A stretch of DNA of 64,000 nucleotides from Carthagonibacter sp032251515 (GTDB lineage Bacteria > Gemmatimonadota > Gemmatimonadetes > Palauibacterales > Palauibacteraceae): contig JAVVDU010000010.1 in the NCBI GenBank assembly GCA_032251515.1, forward strand, positions 6,796 to 70,795, written 5' to 3'. The stretch's first letter is position 1; each line of letters starts with the position of its first letter. The position numbers and the translations under genes were made by a program. This document shows positions 34,719 through 42,751 of this stretch, one piece after another. The notes under the pieces are model-generated. The model searched no databases, was not told where the DNA came from, and worked only from the letters and a program-made list of their open reading frames with translations.

Positions 34719-35506
34719 CAGTCCCGTACGTCTCCGTCCGCCCCGAGCGGGCGGTCCCCGGGCGCCGCGCCGGCGTCCTTCGCATCGTCCGCCGCGTCGG
34801 GGTCGTCGGCCTCGTCCACGGCCGCCGGGGCGTCGGCCTCCCCCTCCCAGCGGCGGACCTCGACCTGCGCTGGCCGTACGAGAAAGCCGCGCAGCCGGTA
34901 CCCGTGCGCGAACACCCGCCCGACGGTCTCGTCTTCCTCCGGACGCTCCGCCGGCTCCACGCGGAGGGCCTGGTGGACCTCCGGATCGAAGGGCGCGCCC
35001 TCCGCCTCCACCCGCTGCAGCCCGTGTTCGGCCAGCGCCTTCTCGAGATTCCGCCGGATCAGGTCGAGACCCCGGTCCAGCGCCTCGACCGTCGTCGTCT
35101 CATCCGGCAGATCGCGCCAGCGGGCGAGGTCGTCGAGCGCCGGGACCACCGCGCGGGCGATGTCCGCCTGTGCCTGCACGCGGAAGTCCTCCCGCTCGCG
35201 GGCGGTGCGCTTGCGGAAGTTGTCGAACTCGGCGGCCAGCCGGAGCAGCCGGTCGTTCAGCGATGCGATCTCGTCGCGTGCGCGCTCGAGCTCGACGAGC
35301 AGCACCTCCGCCTCGGGCAGCTCGGCCAACTCGCCGGCGGGAGATTCCCCGCCGGCCTCCGGGCCCGTGGCCCCGGTCGCCTCCCCTGCGGCGTCGGCGG
35401 GCTCCGCCGGGGAGCCATCCCGTTGCGCCCGGGAGACGCCTCCCTCCTCCTCGCGGCCGGTGTCCGCCTCCGGCGCGCCGTTCCTACCACGTGACCTGCG
35501 GCTCAA
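34718..35506 (-). CDS. grpE: nucleotide exchange factor GrpE
   Basis: 262 codons from a TTG at 35506, which overlaps the hydrolase stop (TTGA) and has GGGAGG five bases upstream; longer frames would overlap the hydrolase. It releases ADP from DnaK. The long N-terminal helix contains LNDRLLRLAAEFDNFRKRTARER. The beta-wing domain has FDPEVHQALRVE and GRVFAHGYRLRGFLVRPAQV. An acidic N-terminal arm (about 65 residues) and an Asp/Ala-rich C-terminal tail of about 40 residues are additions to the core. Confidence 0.94.
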   Translation of the reverse strand: MSRRSRGRNGAPEADTGREEEGGVSRAQRDGSPAEPADAAGEATGATGPEAGGESPAGELAELPEAEVLLVELERARDEIASLNDRLLRLAAEFDNFRKRTAREREDFRVQAQADIARAVVPALDDLARWRDLPDETTTVEALDRGLDLIRRNLEKALAEHGLQRVEAEGAPFDPEVHQALRVEPAERPEEDETVGRVFAHGYRLRGFLVRPAQVEVRRWEGEADAPAAVDEADDPDAADDAKDAGAAPGDRPLGADGDVRD

Positions 35507-36384
35507 CCCGTCCTCCCTCTGGTTGGTTCTCCCGCGGCGGGTGGTTCGACCCGCTCGTCCAGCCATCCCGCCAGGTCCTCCAGCGCGGCCGGCGCCTGCG
35601 GGTCGTGGAACAGCGCGTGCCGCGCTCCTTCGTACTCCCGGATCCGGGCGGCCGGTTCCAGGCGCGCCGCGAGGTCGCGTGCCGCCTCGTTGCTCACGAT
35701 GCGCTCGTCCCCGGCCAGCAGAAAGAGCGCCGGCACGTCGAGTCGCGACGCCCCGCTCCGCAGCACCGCCGCCCCGCGCCGCATCTCGCCCCACGTCCGC
35801 GCGCTGATCCGCCGGTGCACGAGCGGATCCGCTTCCCAGGCCAGCCGGTCCGCCTCGCGCCGGAAGATGTCCTCGAGCGGGAGACCGTTGTCGAGCGTGA
35901 GTCCCGGTGCGACGGCGTCCGCCACGGCGCCCAGGGTCCGCTTCCAGCCGGGAACCCGGACGGCGGCCTCCACGAAGGGCGCGGAGAACACCACGCCCCG
36001 CAGCGTACCGGGGTCCGCCGCCAGGACGAAGCGCCCGGCCACCAGTCCGCCCAGCGAATGCCCGAACACGAAGATCGGCGCCCCGGTCTGCTCCGGCACG
36101 GCGGCGGCGCGCAGGGCCTCGAGGTCCTCCACCAGGAGCCCGAGCCGGGCCACGTGCCCGCGGCGACCCGGGGAACGGCCGTGCCCCCGCATGTCCGCGG
36201 CATGCACCGCGAAGCCCCGGCCGGACAGGAACGTCCCCACCGGCTCGTACCGCCCGGCGTGCTCGCCGAGCCCGTGCACCAGGAGAACGTGTCCCCGTGC
36301 GGCGCCTGCGTCACCCCACGAGCGCCGGAACAGCTTCGCGCCGCCGGCTCCCGGAAACCAGCCGCCGTCCGCCGCGTCGGTCAT
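35503..36384 (-). CDS. alpha/beta hydrolase, monoacylglycerol-lipase-like
   Basis: 293 codons from ATG 36384, coupled to pncC by ATGA. Hydrolase_4 (lysophospholipase) type: oxyanion motif VHGLGEHAGRY (36-46), DMRGHGRSPG (64-73) and nucleophile elbow GHSLGG with S110. The catalytic Asp is probably in LFLLAGDERIVS and the His in ARHALFHD. The substrate is likely a glycerol monoester or lysophospholipid, by family only. It sits between pncC and grpE, with overlaps at both ends, so it is co-transcribed with chaperone genes. Confidence 0.88.
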   Translation of the reverse strand: MTDAADGGWFPGAGGAKLFRRSWGDAGAARGHVLLVHGLGEHAGRYEPVGTFLSGRGFAVHAADMRGHGRSPGRRGHVARLGLLVEDLEALRAAAVPEQTGAPIFVFGHSLGGLVAGRFVLAADPGTLRGVVFSAPFVEAAVRVPGWKRTLGAVADAVAPGLTLDNGLPLEDIFRREADRLAWEADPLVHRRISARTWGEMRRGAAVLRSGASRLDVPALFLLAGDERIVSNEAARDLAARLEPAARIREYEGARHALFHDPQAPAALEDLAGWLDERVEPPAAGEPTRGRTG

Positions 36385-36905
36385 CGGGCCGCCTCCAGTC
36401 GCGCGAGCAGGAGCCGGAGGGCGCCGTCCACTGCCGCCGCACGCACGGCCTCCCGCCCGCCGTCGGCACGGAGGAGTCGCGCCTCGGCATCGTCGCACCC
36501 CGGCCCGGCGACGGCGAGCCACACCGTCCCCACGGGCTTGCCCGGCGATCCTCCTCCCGGACCGGCCACGCCGGTCACGGCCAGCGCCCAGTCGGCCCGC
36601 GCGGCCCGCCGGGCGCCGCGGGCCATGGCGCGCGCCACCTCCTCCGACACGGCACCCCGGACGCGCAGGATTTCCGCGTCCACCCCCAGCAGATCGGACT
36701 TGAGACCGTCGGCGTAGGCGATGATTCCGCCCACGAACCCGGTCGAGGCGCCGGGCACCGCGGTGATCGCGGCTCCCAGCGCACCTCCGGTGCAGCTCTC
36801 CGCGACCGCCAGCGTCGACCGTCGTCCGGCGAGGCGTGCGAGGACGGTCCGGACCAACGGGGCATGGGACGATTCCCGCGGCCCGGGAGCGGCCCCGGAG
36901 CTCAC
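36381..36905 (-). CDS. pncC: CinA C-terminal-type nicotinamide-nucleotide amidohydrolase PncC
   Basis: 174 codons from a GTG overlapping the pgsA stop (GTGA). Deamidates NMN to nicotinate mononucleotide. The single CinA-C domain has LAVAESCTGGALGAAIT (about 31-47), FVGGIIAYADGLKSDLLGV, GAVSEEVARAMARGAR and ALAVTGVAGPGGG. The MoCF-like N-terminal CinA domain is absent, so it is the short PncC form. The pgsA-cinA pairing is common in bacteria. Confidence 0.93.
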   Translation of the reverse strand: MSSGAAPGPRESSHAPLVRTVLARLAGRRSTLAVAESCTGGALGAAITAVPGASTGFVGGIIAYADGLKSDLLGVDAEILRVRGAVSEEVARAMARGARRAARADWALAVTGVAGPGGGSPGKPVGTVWLAVAGPGCDDAEARLLRADGGREAVRAAAVDGALRLLLARLEAAR

Positions 36906-37543
36906 GCTCCTTCTGCCGGCCGCCGCCGGAACGCCCGCACGTAGATCACGAGCGACACCACCGTCAGCAGGAGGGCCACGGCGAGCGACGCGCTGGTGAA
37001 CCAGCCGTGCAGCCGGGACCAGGTGCGGAACAGCCCGCCGGTCCAGTCGTGTTCCAGCGCCGCGGTCCGCAGCGCCAGCCAGGCGATCATCGCACCGATG
37101 AACACGTTCTGCGCGAACGCCTTCCGCTTACCGATGGTCCGGGCGCCGAACACGACGCCACGCCGGGCGGCACGGGTGCGCAGGCCCGTCACCAGGAGCT
37201 CGCGCCCGAAGAACAGGACGAGCACCCACCACGCCACCCCTCCGAACACGGGGAGCTGCCCCAGCGCCGGGTCGGCACGCGTGAGGATCCAGAACGGGAC
37301 GAGGGTCGCGACGAGCAGCAGCTTGTCGGCCATCGGATCGACCAGCTTGCCGAAGTCGGTGATCTCCCCTCGCTGGCGCGCCAGGGCCCCGTCCACGAGG
37401 TCCGAAACGGCGGCGACGACGAACACCAGCCCCGCCGCGAGGCGCGCCGACGAGTCCGGCTGCAGCAGGAGCAGGGCGACCACGGGCGCCAGCACCACGC
37501 GGACCGCCGTGATGAGGTTCGGGAGGTTCCAGGTCGGGGCCAT
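36902..37543 (-). CDS. pgsA: CDP-diacylglycerol-glycerol-3-phosphate 3-phosphatidyltransferase
   Basis: 213 codons from the ATG at 37543; the longer frame overlaps the GTPase and is rejected. It makes phosphatidylglycerol phosphate. The CDP-alcohol phosphotransferase signature D-x2-DG-x2-AR-x8-G-x3-D-x3-D is complete in DLVDGALARQ and the following GKLVDPMADK. The N-terminus NLPNLITAVRVVLAP is typical. About five membrane segments. It lies 10 nt after the GTPase and overlaps pncC. Confidence 0.93.
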   Translation of the reverse strand: MAPTWNLPNLITAVRVVLAPVVALLLLQPDSSARLAAGLVFVVAAVSDLVDGALARQRGEITDFGKLVDPMADKLLLVATLVPFWILTRADPALGQLPVFGGVAWWVLVLFFGRELLVTGLRTRAARRGVVFGARTIGKRKAFAQNVFIGAMIAWLALRTAALEHDWTGGLFRTWSRLHGWFTSASLAVALLLTVVSLVIYVRAFRRRPAEGA

Positions 37544-37553
37544 GGAATCCCGC

Positions 37554-38129
37554 TCAGGCAAGCGCGCCGACGACGCGGACCGCGGCATCCAGGAGCGGCT
37601 CGAGCACCCCCTCACGGCGCAGGGCCGACGTCTCGTGGATCGTCCGGTCCCCGGCGTCGAGGCACCGGGCGAGCTCGTCCCGGTCGATGGCGTCCGCGAG
37701 GTCCCGCTTGTTGAACTGCAGGAGCAGGGGGACCGCCCCGCCGCCGGGCAACTCCGCCAGGTCGGTCGCGAGCTCCCGGAACGCCACGAGGTTCGCCTGC
37801 AGGCGGCCCGGGGCGCCATCGGCGACGAACACGATCGCGTCGGCGGAACCAAGCAGCCGGCGGCGCAGTGCATCCGGCACGCCGGCGCCCGCCGGGGCCA
37901 GGAGCTGCAGGCGCAGGTCCCGCTCGTGCAGCCGACCCAGCTCCACGGTCAGCAGGTCGAACAGGACGGTGCCGCCCGTCTCGTCGGTCGGAGCGAGCAG
38001 CGGGCCCGTGCACGCGGCGTCCAGCGAATCGCGCACGGCCCGCAGCGTCTCCGTCTTCCCGGCGCCCCGCGGCCCCGCGTAGACGATGCGCGCGTGGACA
38101 TCGAGCGCGTCCGCGTCCGAGCGCTCCAC
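37554..38129 (-). CDS. MglA-like small Ras-family GTPase
   Basis: 191 codons from a GTG at 38129, 4 nt after the upstream membrane protein. P-loop G1 is GPRGAGKT (19-26). G4 is FNKRDL and G5 is ETSALRREGV. G3 is atypical (LLAPAGAG where MglA has a PGQ-type motif). The family includes MglA, which sets polarity of motility in Myxococcus, and related GTPases paired with roadblock proteins. No roadblock/LC7 gene is adjacent. The partner may instead be the 112-residue membrane protein just upstream. Role unknown. Confidence 0.85.
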   Translation of the reverse strand: MERSDADALDVHARIVYAGPRGAGKTETLRAVRDSLDAACTGPLLAPTDETGGTVLFDLLTVELGRLHERDLRLQLLAPAGAGVPDALRRRLLGSADAIVFVADGAPGRLQANLVAFRELATDLAELPGGGAVPLLLQFNKRDLADAIDRDELARCLDAGDRTIHETSALRREGVLEPLLDAAVRVVGALA

Positions 38130-38133
38130 GCCG

Positions 38134-38472
38134 TCAGGCCTCCTCGAGTTCCGCGAGGTCCTCCTCCATCCCGGCGAGGATCGCCGTGGCCCGCTTGCGC
38201 AGGAGCGGCTTCTCCTCCCAGGCGAGGTAGTCGCGCAGCAGCAGGACGTTGTCCACGTCCGGGTGCGCCTTGAGGTATCCCAGCGCGGCGAGCCGCCGCA
38301 GCGGGAGCGGGCTGAACAGCTCCCGCTGGTTACGCGCCATCTGGTCGCGGGCCATCCACACCGTGAGGCCGGCCGCCGCGGCCGCCCCGACGATGACGCC
38401 CGCGACGATGCGCGCCACCTTCCACGTCGCATCCGTCCGATCGTCCCGGATCTTCACGATCCTTCGCACCAT
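38134..38472 (-). CDS. small single-pass membrane protein of unknown function
   Basis: 112 codons, starting directly after the recR stop (TGAATG). A basic head, then one membrane segment (VARIVAGVIVGAAAAAGLTVWM, about residues 19-40), then a charged cytoplasmic or periplasmic part with ELFSPLPLRRLAALGYLKAH and a C-terminal coiled-looking KRATAILAGMEEDLAELEEA. I do not recognise a family. Close spacing (4 nt) with the GTPase gene suggests they work together. Confidence 0.75.
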   Translation of the reverse strand: MVRRIVKIRDDRTDATWKVARIVAGVIVGAAAAAGLTVWMARDQMARNQRELFSPLPLRRLAALGYLKAHPDVDNVLLLRDYLAWEEKPLLRKRATAILAGMEEDLAELEEA

Positions 38473-39060
38473 TCACATCTCCCGGCGTCCCGTGAACGCC
38501 TCGGCGATGGTCACTCCGTCCGCGTACTCCAGGTCTCCACCGACTGGCAGACCCCGTGCCAGCCGGGTGACGCGCAGGCCATCCAGGTCCGCCGCGAGGC
38601 GGTGCAGGTACGCCGCCGTCGCCTCGCCCTCCACGCTGGGGTTGGTGGCGATGATGAGCTCCCGCACGTCACCCCCCAGCCGTCGCATCAGCGAGGCGAT
38701 GTTCAGCTCGTCCGGTCCGATCCCGTCCAGCGGCGACAGGTGGCCGCCCAGCACGTGGTACCGGCCCCGGAACTGCCCCGCACTCTCGATCGCCGCGATG
38801 TCGGACGATTCCTCCACCACGCAGATCGAGGCCGCGTCGCGCCGCGGGCTCCGGCACAGCTCGCAGGGGTCCGCGCCGCTCAGGTTGCCGCACTCCGAGC
38901 AGGGCCGGACCTCGTCGACCACCCGCTCGATCGCCCGCGCCAGGCGGCGCGCCTCCTGCGGAGGGGCCTTGAGCAGGAAGTAGGTCAGCCGCTGCGCCGT
39001 CTTGCGGCCGATCCCGGGCAGTCGCCCGAACTCCTGGACGAGGGATTCGATCGCCGACAC
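38473..39060 (-). CDS. recR: recombination protein RecR
   Basis: 195 codons from a GTG at 39060. Clamp-like partner of RecF/RecO for loading RecA at gaps. A helix-hairpin-helix FGRLPGIGRKTAQRL (11-25), a zinc finger with C54, C57, C66 and C69, and a Toprim domain beginning ICVVEESSDIAAIE, with the later ATNPSVEGEATA. It follows ebfC by 16 nt in the classical dnaX-ebfC-recR order. Confidence 0.97.
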   Translation of the reverse strand: MSAIESLVQEFGRLPGIGRKTAQRLTYFLLKAPPQEARRLARAIERVVDEVRPCSECGNLSGADPCELCRSPRRDAASICVVEESSDIAAIESAGQFRGRYHVLGGHLSPLDGIGPDELNIASLMRRLGGDVRELIIATNPSVEGEATAAYLHRLAADLDGLRVTRLARGLPVGGDLEYADGVTIAEAFTGRREM

Positions 39061-39076
39061 GTGCGCGATCGCCCCC

Positions 39077-39409
39077 TCAGCCCAGCAGGGAGCCGAGGCC
39101 CGGCAGCGGCATGCCGCCGGCCGCCTTGCGCATCTCCGTCTCCAGCAGCTCCCGCGCGCGCCGCTGCGCTTCCGATACCGCCGCCAGCACCAGGTCCTCC
39201 AGCATCTCCACGTCTGAGGGGTCCACCGCGGAAGGGTCGATCCGGATCGTCCGGATGCTTCCCTTTCCGTCGGCCGTCACCTCCACGAGGCCCCCTCCCG
39301 TGGCGGCCGTGACCGTCTCCTTCTCGAGCCGCTCCTGGGCTTCCGCCATGCGCGACTGCATCTGCTGGCCGAGCTGGAACAGCTGCTGGATATCGTTCAG
39401 GTTCTTCAC
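39077..39409 (-). CDS. ebfC: YbaB/EbfC family nucleoid-associated protein
   Basis: 110 codons. A small DNA-binding dimer with an N-terminal helix (DIQQLFQLGQQMQSRMAEAQERL), a beta-sheet core (VEVTADGKGSIRTIRIDPSAV) and a C-terminal helix. It ends with the Gly-rich AAGGMPLPGLGSLLG segment usual in the family. It lies between dnaX (7 nt) and recR (16 nt). Confidence 0.96.
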   Translation of the reverse strand: MKNLNDIQQLFQLGQQMQSRMAEAQERLEKETVTAATGGGLVEVTADGKGSIRTIRIDPSAVDPSDVEMLEDLVLAAVSEAQRRARELLETEMRKAAGGMPLPGLGSLLG

Positions 39410-39416
39410 CCCTCCA

Positions 39417-41168
39417 TCACTCCTTGAGCTCGAGGTCCAGGGTTTCTACCGCCTGCCGCAGTCGTGGGTCCGTCTCCATCCACCGGCGCAGTTTCTGGTC
39501 CCGCGCCGCCTCGGCCGTCATGCGACGCGGCCCGTCCCCGGCGTTCAGCTCGAACACGAGGTCCGCGGGCTCGAGACCCAGCCGGGCGCCGAGCTCCCGC
39601 CGGAGCCCGTCCGATCGGGCCGGGTCCCCCAGGAACTCGTCCAGGTCGGTGACGAGGCCGCCCGGGACCTCCAGCCGCACCGTGGAGCCATCGAGCCCCT
39701 GGATCGTGGCGCCCCGCAGGCCGATCGCGGCGCCCCGCAGGCTGCGGCCGCGCACCGCCTCCAGGGCGCCGCGCCACGCCTCGTGCAGCGAGCCGGCGCC
39801 CGCCCCCCCCGCCGGTTCCGCGGCCCGGTCCGCCGCCTGCCCGGTGGCCGGCTGCGCTGCCGGCTCCGGCGGCGGATCCGCCTTCGGACGGGCGCGCGAT
39901 GGCGGCCCGTCGGCTTCCACGGGCCCCGGTCGCGACGCGGCCGGAGCGGGCTCCGACCGGCCGCGCGGCGACCGGGGCGCGGCACGGGGGGGCGTTCGGC
40001 GCGCCCGCGTGGGCTCGCTCCCGCCCTCCAGCAGGCCCAGCAACTCGTCCAGCCCCACGATCGCGTCCACGCTGGCGAGCCGCAGCAGCAGCATCTCGAC
40101 CTGGATCCGGGGCTGCGAGCTCCGCCGCAGCCGCCCCGAAGCCTCGAATTCCGCCGCGGCGGCCAGCATGCGAAGCAGCTCCTCCACGGAGAACCGGTCG
40201 GCGGCCTCCCGGAACGCGGTCCGCGACTCCGGCGCGAGCTCGGCGGTGTCCGCCTCGGGGTCGAGCCGCAGGGCCAGCAGGACCCGCAGCGCCTCGCCGA
40301 GGCCGCGGGCGAACTCCGCCAGGTCGTATCCGTCATCGAGGAGGCCCTGCACGAACGGGAACACGCTGGCCCGGTCGCGCTCCGCGACGCGCGCGAACAG
40401 CTCCAGGTATCGCTCCTCCTCGACGAGTCCCAGCAGCCGTCGCACGTCCTCGGTCCGTACCTCCGAGCCGGAGAACGAGAGTACCTGGTCGAGCATCGAC
40501 AGGGCGTCGCGCACGCCCCCGTCCGCCCGGCGCGCGATCGGCAGGAGCGCGCCCTCCTCTGCCTCGACCCCCTCCAGGGCGAGGACCTCGCGCAGCCGCT
40601 CCACGAGCTCCGGTACCGTCACCCGACGGAAGTCGAACCGCTGCACGCGCGACAGCACGGGCGCCGCGGTCTGCCGGATCTTCTGCGGCTCGGTCGTCGC
40701 GAAGACGAAGATCACCCGCGGCGGCGGCTCCTCCAGGATCTTGAGCAGCGCATTCCACGCTTCCCGGGTGAGCATGTGGGCCTCGTCCACGATGTAGATC
40801 TTGTGGCGGTCTTCGTCCGACGGAGCGTACATCGCCCGCTCGCGCAGGTCCCGCGCATCATCCACGCCCCGGTGGCTCGCCGCGTCGATCTCCACCACGT
40901 CCACCGCCGTGCGGCCGGCCCAGATCCGCTCGCAGGACTCGCACGTGCCGCACGGCTCGCCCGCCGATCGGGCCTCGCAGTTCAAAGCCATGGCGAGAAC
41001 GCGGGCCGCGGTGGTCTTGCCGATGCCGCGCGGGCCGCAGAACAGGTAGGCGTGCGCGGCGCGCCCCTCCTCCACGGCGGCCCGGAGGGTCCGGGACACG
41101 TGATCCTGGCCGATCAGCTCGGAGAAATGGCGCGGGCGGTGGCGGCGTGCGAGCGCTGTGCGATACAT
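39417..41168 (-). CDS. dnaX: DNA polymerase III subunit gamma/tau
   Basis: 583 codons. Clamp-loader ATPase. Walker A GPRGIGKT is at 45-52, zinc Cys at 64, 73, 76 and 79, then VDEAHMLTREAWNALLK and SRVQRFDFRRV. After about residue 360 comes a Pro/Ala/Arg-rich linker, then a tau-like C-terminal domain. The ATG at 41168 has no ribosome site but sits 6 bp after a TAGCTT -10 box, so it may be leaderless. An in-frame extension to 41395 runs through the SRP RNA and is rejected. Confidence 0.96.
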   Translation of the reverse strand: MYRTALARRHRPRHFSELIGQDHVSRTLRAAVEEGRAAHAYLFCGPRGIGKTTAARVLAMALNCEARSAGEPCGTCESCERIWAGRTAVDVVEIDAASHRGVDDARDLRERAMYAPSDEDRHKIYIVDEAHMLTREAWNALLKILEEPPPRVIFVFATTEPQKIRQTAAPVLSRVQRFDFRRVTVPELVERLREVLALEGVEAEEGALLPIARRADGGVRDALSMLDQVLSFSGSEVRTEDVRRLLGLVEEERYLELFARVAERDRASVFPFVQGLLDDGYDLAEFARGLGEALRVLLALRLDPEADTAELAPESRTAFREAADRFSVEELLRMLAAAAEFEASGRLRRSSQPRIQVEMLLLRLASVDAIVGLDELLGLLEGGSEPTRARRTPPRAAPRSPRGRSEPAPAASRPGPVEADGPPSRARPKADPPPEPAAQPATGQAADRAAEPAGGAGAGSLHEAWRGALEAVRGRSLRGAAIGLRGATIQGLDGSTVRLEVPGGLVTDLDEFLGDPARSDGLRRELGARLGLEPADLVFELNAGDGPRRMTAEAARDQKLRRWMETDPRLRQAVETLDLELKE

Positions 41169-41174
41169 GTCGAG

Positions 41175-41180
41175 AAGCTA
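41175..41180 (-). promoter_or_regulatory. -10 element directly before dnaX (probable leaderless start)
   Basis: Minus strand TAGCTT, then six bases, then the dnaX ATG. A -35-like TTTCGA lies 17 bp upstream (41203-41198). The predicted transcript start coincides with the ATG. It is about 85 bp downstream of the 3' end of the SRP RNA. Confidence 0.5.
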
Positions 41181-41264
41181 CCCTCGGCGAACGGCCATCG
41201 AAAGCGCGGCCCGGGGATGGTCACGAGCCGACGGAGGCGAGTCGGCGCTCTCGGAGGGACGAAA

Positions 41265-41361
41265 CCTCCCGGGCGGACCGCGGCGACCTTTGCGCGCTTA
41301 CCGCTGCTACCTTCACGGTCCTGACGGGGTTCACGCCCGCCGGCCCCACGGGCCCGGGAGG
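41265..41361 (-). ncRNA. ffs: bacterial (small) signal recognition particle RNA, 4.5S type
   Basis: The minus strand contains the universal domain IV core GTCAGGACC, a short loop and GGTAGCAGC (about 41313-41332). The predicted ends pair perfectly over 10 bp: CCTCCCGGGC (41361-41352) with GCCCGGGAGG (41274-41265). The length of about 97 nt fits the short bacterial form. Its position just upstream of dnaX is a known arrangement. A promoter ends 6 bp before the 5' end. The apical loop reads GTGAA (five bases between ACC and GGT) instead of a GNRA tetraloop. Exact ends are inferred from the pairing. Confidence 0.92.
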
Positions 41362-41366
41362 CGGAC

Positions 41367-41395
41367 AAGCTAGATCCGGGGGGATCGGCCGTCAA
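41367..41395 (-). promoter_or_regulatory. promoter of the SRP RNA gene
   Basis: Minus strand: TTGACG (41395-41390), a 17-bp spacer, TAGCTT (41372-41367). The predicted start lies at about 41360-41361, exactly where the terminal stem of the SRP RNA begins, so promoter and RNA support each other. Confidence 0.82.
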
Positions 41396-41444
41396 ACGCC
41401 GCCGGCCCGGCAGCGGACGGTCGGCCCCGTCGGCCCGGGGGGCG

Positions 41445-41825
41445 TCAGGCCTCGTCGGCCCGGAACGCGTCGGGCCAGTGTTCCACCAGCGGTCGGCCGC
41501 CCGGCGCGACCACGACCTCCGCCACGTCGAACCGGAACTCGCCCCCCGTCCCCGGGTGGCCGGCGATCCACGCGCCGGCCGCCGCCACGAGGTGCCGCCG
41601 CTTCCGCCGGTCCACGGCGTCGGCCGGGCGTCCCCCCGGGCCGAGCCGGCGCGTCTTCACCTCCACGAACGCCACCGTGCGGCCATCCCGGACGACGAGG
41701 TCGATCTCGCCGCGCCCCGCGCGCCAGTTCCGCGCCACGACCCGGATGCCCCGCCGCTCGAGCCACGCCGCGACGATCGCCTCGCCCCGTGCTCCCGTCG
41801 ATTCCACCCGACCCTCCCGGTCCAT
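41445..41825 (-). CDS. YraN family (UPF0102) endonuclease-like protein
   Basis: 126 codons. Restriction-endonuclease-like fold. The N-terminal helix begins GARGEAIVAAWLERRGIRVVARNWR. The predicted catalytic core is EIDLVVRD followed by VAFVEVKTRR, giving the D-ExK pattern. Family function is not established, though a Holliday-junction-like nuclease role has been suggested. It lies 101 nt after the RNase Z-like gene and just upstream of the SRP RNA promoter. Confidence 0.9.
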   Translation of the reverse strand: MDREGRVESTGARGEAIVAAWLERRGIRVVARNWRAGRGEIDLVVRDGRTVAFVEVKTRRLGPGGRPADAVDRRKRRHLVAAAGAWIAGHPGTGGEFRFDVAEVVVAPGGRPLVEHWPDAFRADEA

Positions 41826-41926
41826 CGTCCCCCGCCGGCTCCCGGCCAGTGGTGCACGGGAGACGGCACCGGGTCGTCATCGGAGCCGGCGGAAGGAAAG
41901 GCGCCGGGACGGTCGGGCCCGATCGG

Positions 41927-42751
41927 TCAGGTCGGGAACCGCCATCCCTCGCGGGCGACCTCCGTCCGGCCGCGCCAGCCCGCCGCCGCCAGGAGCGACG
42001 GGAGATCGGCGGCGGTCCGGAACGCGGGATAGACGTGCGTCAGGAGAAGGAGCCCCGGCGCCGCCCCGGCCGCGACGGCCGCGACGGAGGCCGGGGAGAG
42101 GTGGTTGTCGACCGCGTGGGAATCCGGCAGGGCGCATTCGCACACGAGGAGATCGGCCCCGCGCGCGAAGGACGCGAGCTCGGGGCAGGGACCGGTGTCC
42201 CCCGTGTAGACGATCGTCCCCGGGCCGCCCGCGAGCCGCAGCGCCTGGCTCTCGGCGGTGTGCGGAACGGGCTGACCGCGCAGCGTCACCGCCCCGCCGA
42301 GCACCGTGTCGGCGCCGGGGCGCATCTCGCAGATCTCGACCGGGAACCCCGGGTCGGTCACGAACGGGCCGAACGCCGCCGCCATGCGGTCGACCAGGTC
42401 CCGGGTGCCCCGGGGCCCGTGGATCCGCAGGGGCTCCTCCCGCGTCTCGGGCAGGAGTGCGTGGGTGAGGGCGAACAGCAGCCCCGGCATCGCGCCGACG
42501 TGGTCGGCGTGGAAGTGCGTGAGCACGAGGTCGGTGATCCGCGACCACGGCAGGCCGAGGCGGGCCATCGCCTGCAGCGCCCCGGGCCCGCAGTCGAGCA
42601 GGGCCCGTACGGGACCGCTCTCGAGCCAGTAAGCGGAACAGGCGCGGTCGGCCTCCGGCACGACGGTGCCACATCCGACCACGACGAAGCGGTCGCCCGG
42701 TGCAGCGGGCTCCGGAACCGGCGCCGGGGGGCGGCCGCCGGCCTCCGTCAC
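41927..42751 (-). CDS. metallo-beta-lactamase fold hydrolase, ribonuclease Z-like
   Basis: 274 codons from a GTG overlapping the smc stop (GTGA). The metal motif THFHADH is at residues 78-84, with a later YTGDTGPCPEL segment, an ADLLVCECA strand and the last His in LLLTHVYPAF. This matches the ElaC/RNase Z group that trims tRNA 3' ends or cleaves phosphodiesters. It is shorter and more divergent than classical rnz, so the substrate is uncertain. Co-translated with smc. Confidence 0.88.
   Translation of the reverse strand: MTEAGGRPPAPVPEPAAPGDRFVVVGCGTVVPEADRACSAYWLESGPVRALLDCGPGALQAMARLGLPWSRITDLVLTHFHADHVGAMPGLLFALTHALLPETREEPLRIHGPRGTRDLVDRMAAAFGPFVTDPGFPVEICEMRPGADTVLGGAVTLRGQPVPHTAESQALRLAGGPGTIVYTGDTGPCPELASFARGADLLVCECALPDSHAVDNHLSPASVAAVAAGAAPGLLLLTHVYPAFRTAADLPSLLAAAGWRGRTEVAREGWRFPT

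Noticed and set aside
41169..41395. Upstream coding extension or small gene before dnaX
   Set aside because: The stretch is the SRP RNA and its promoter; the translation has no family resemblance.
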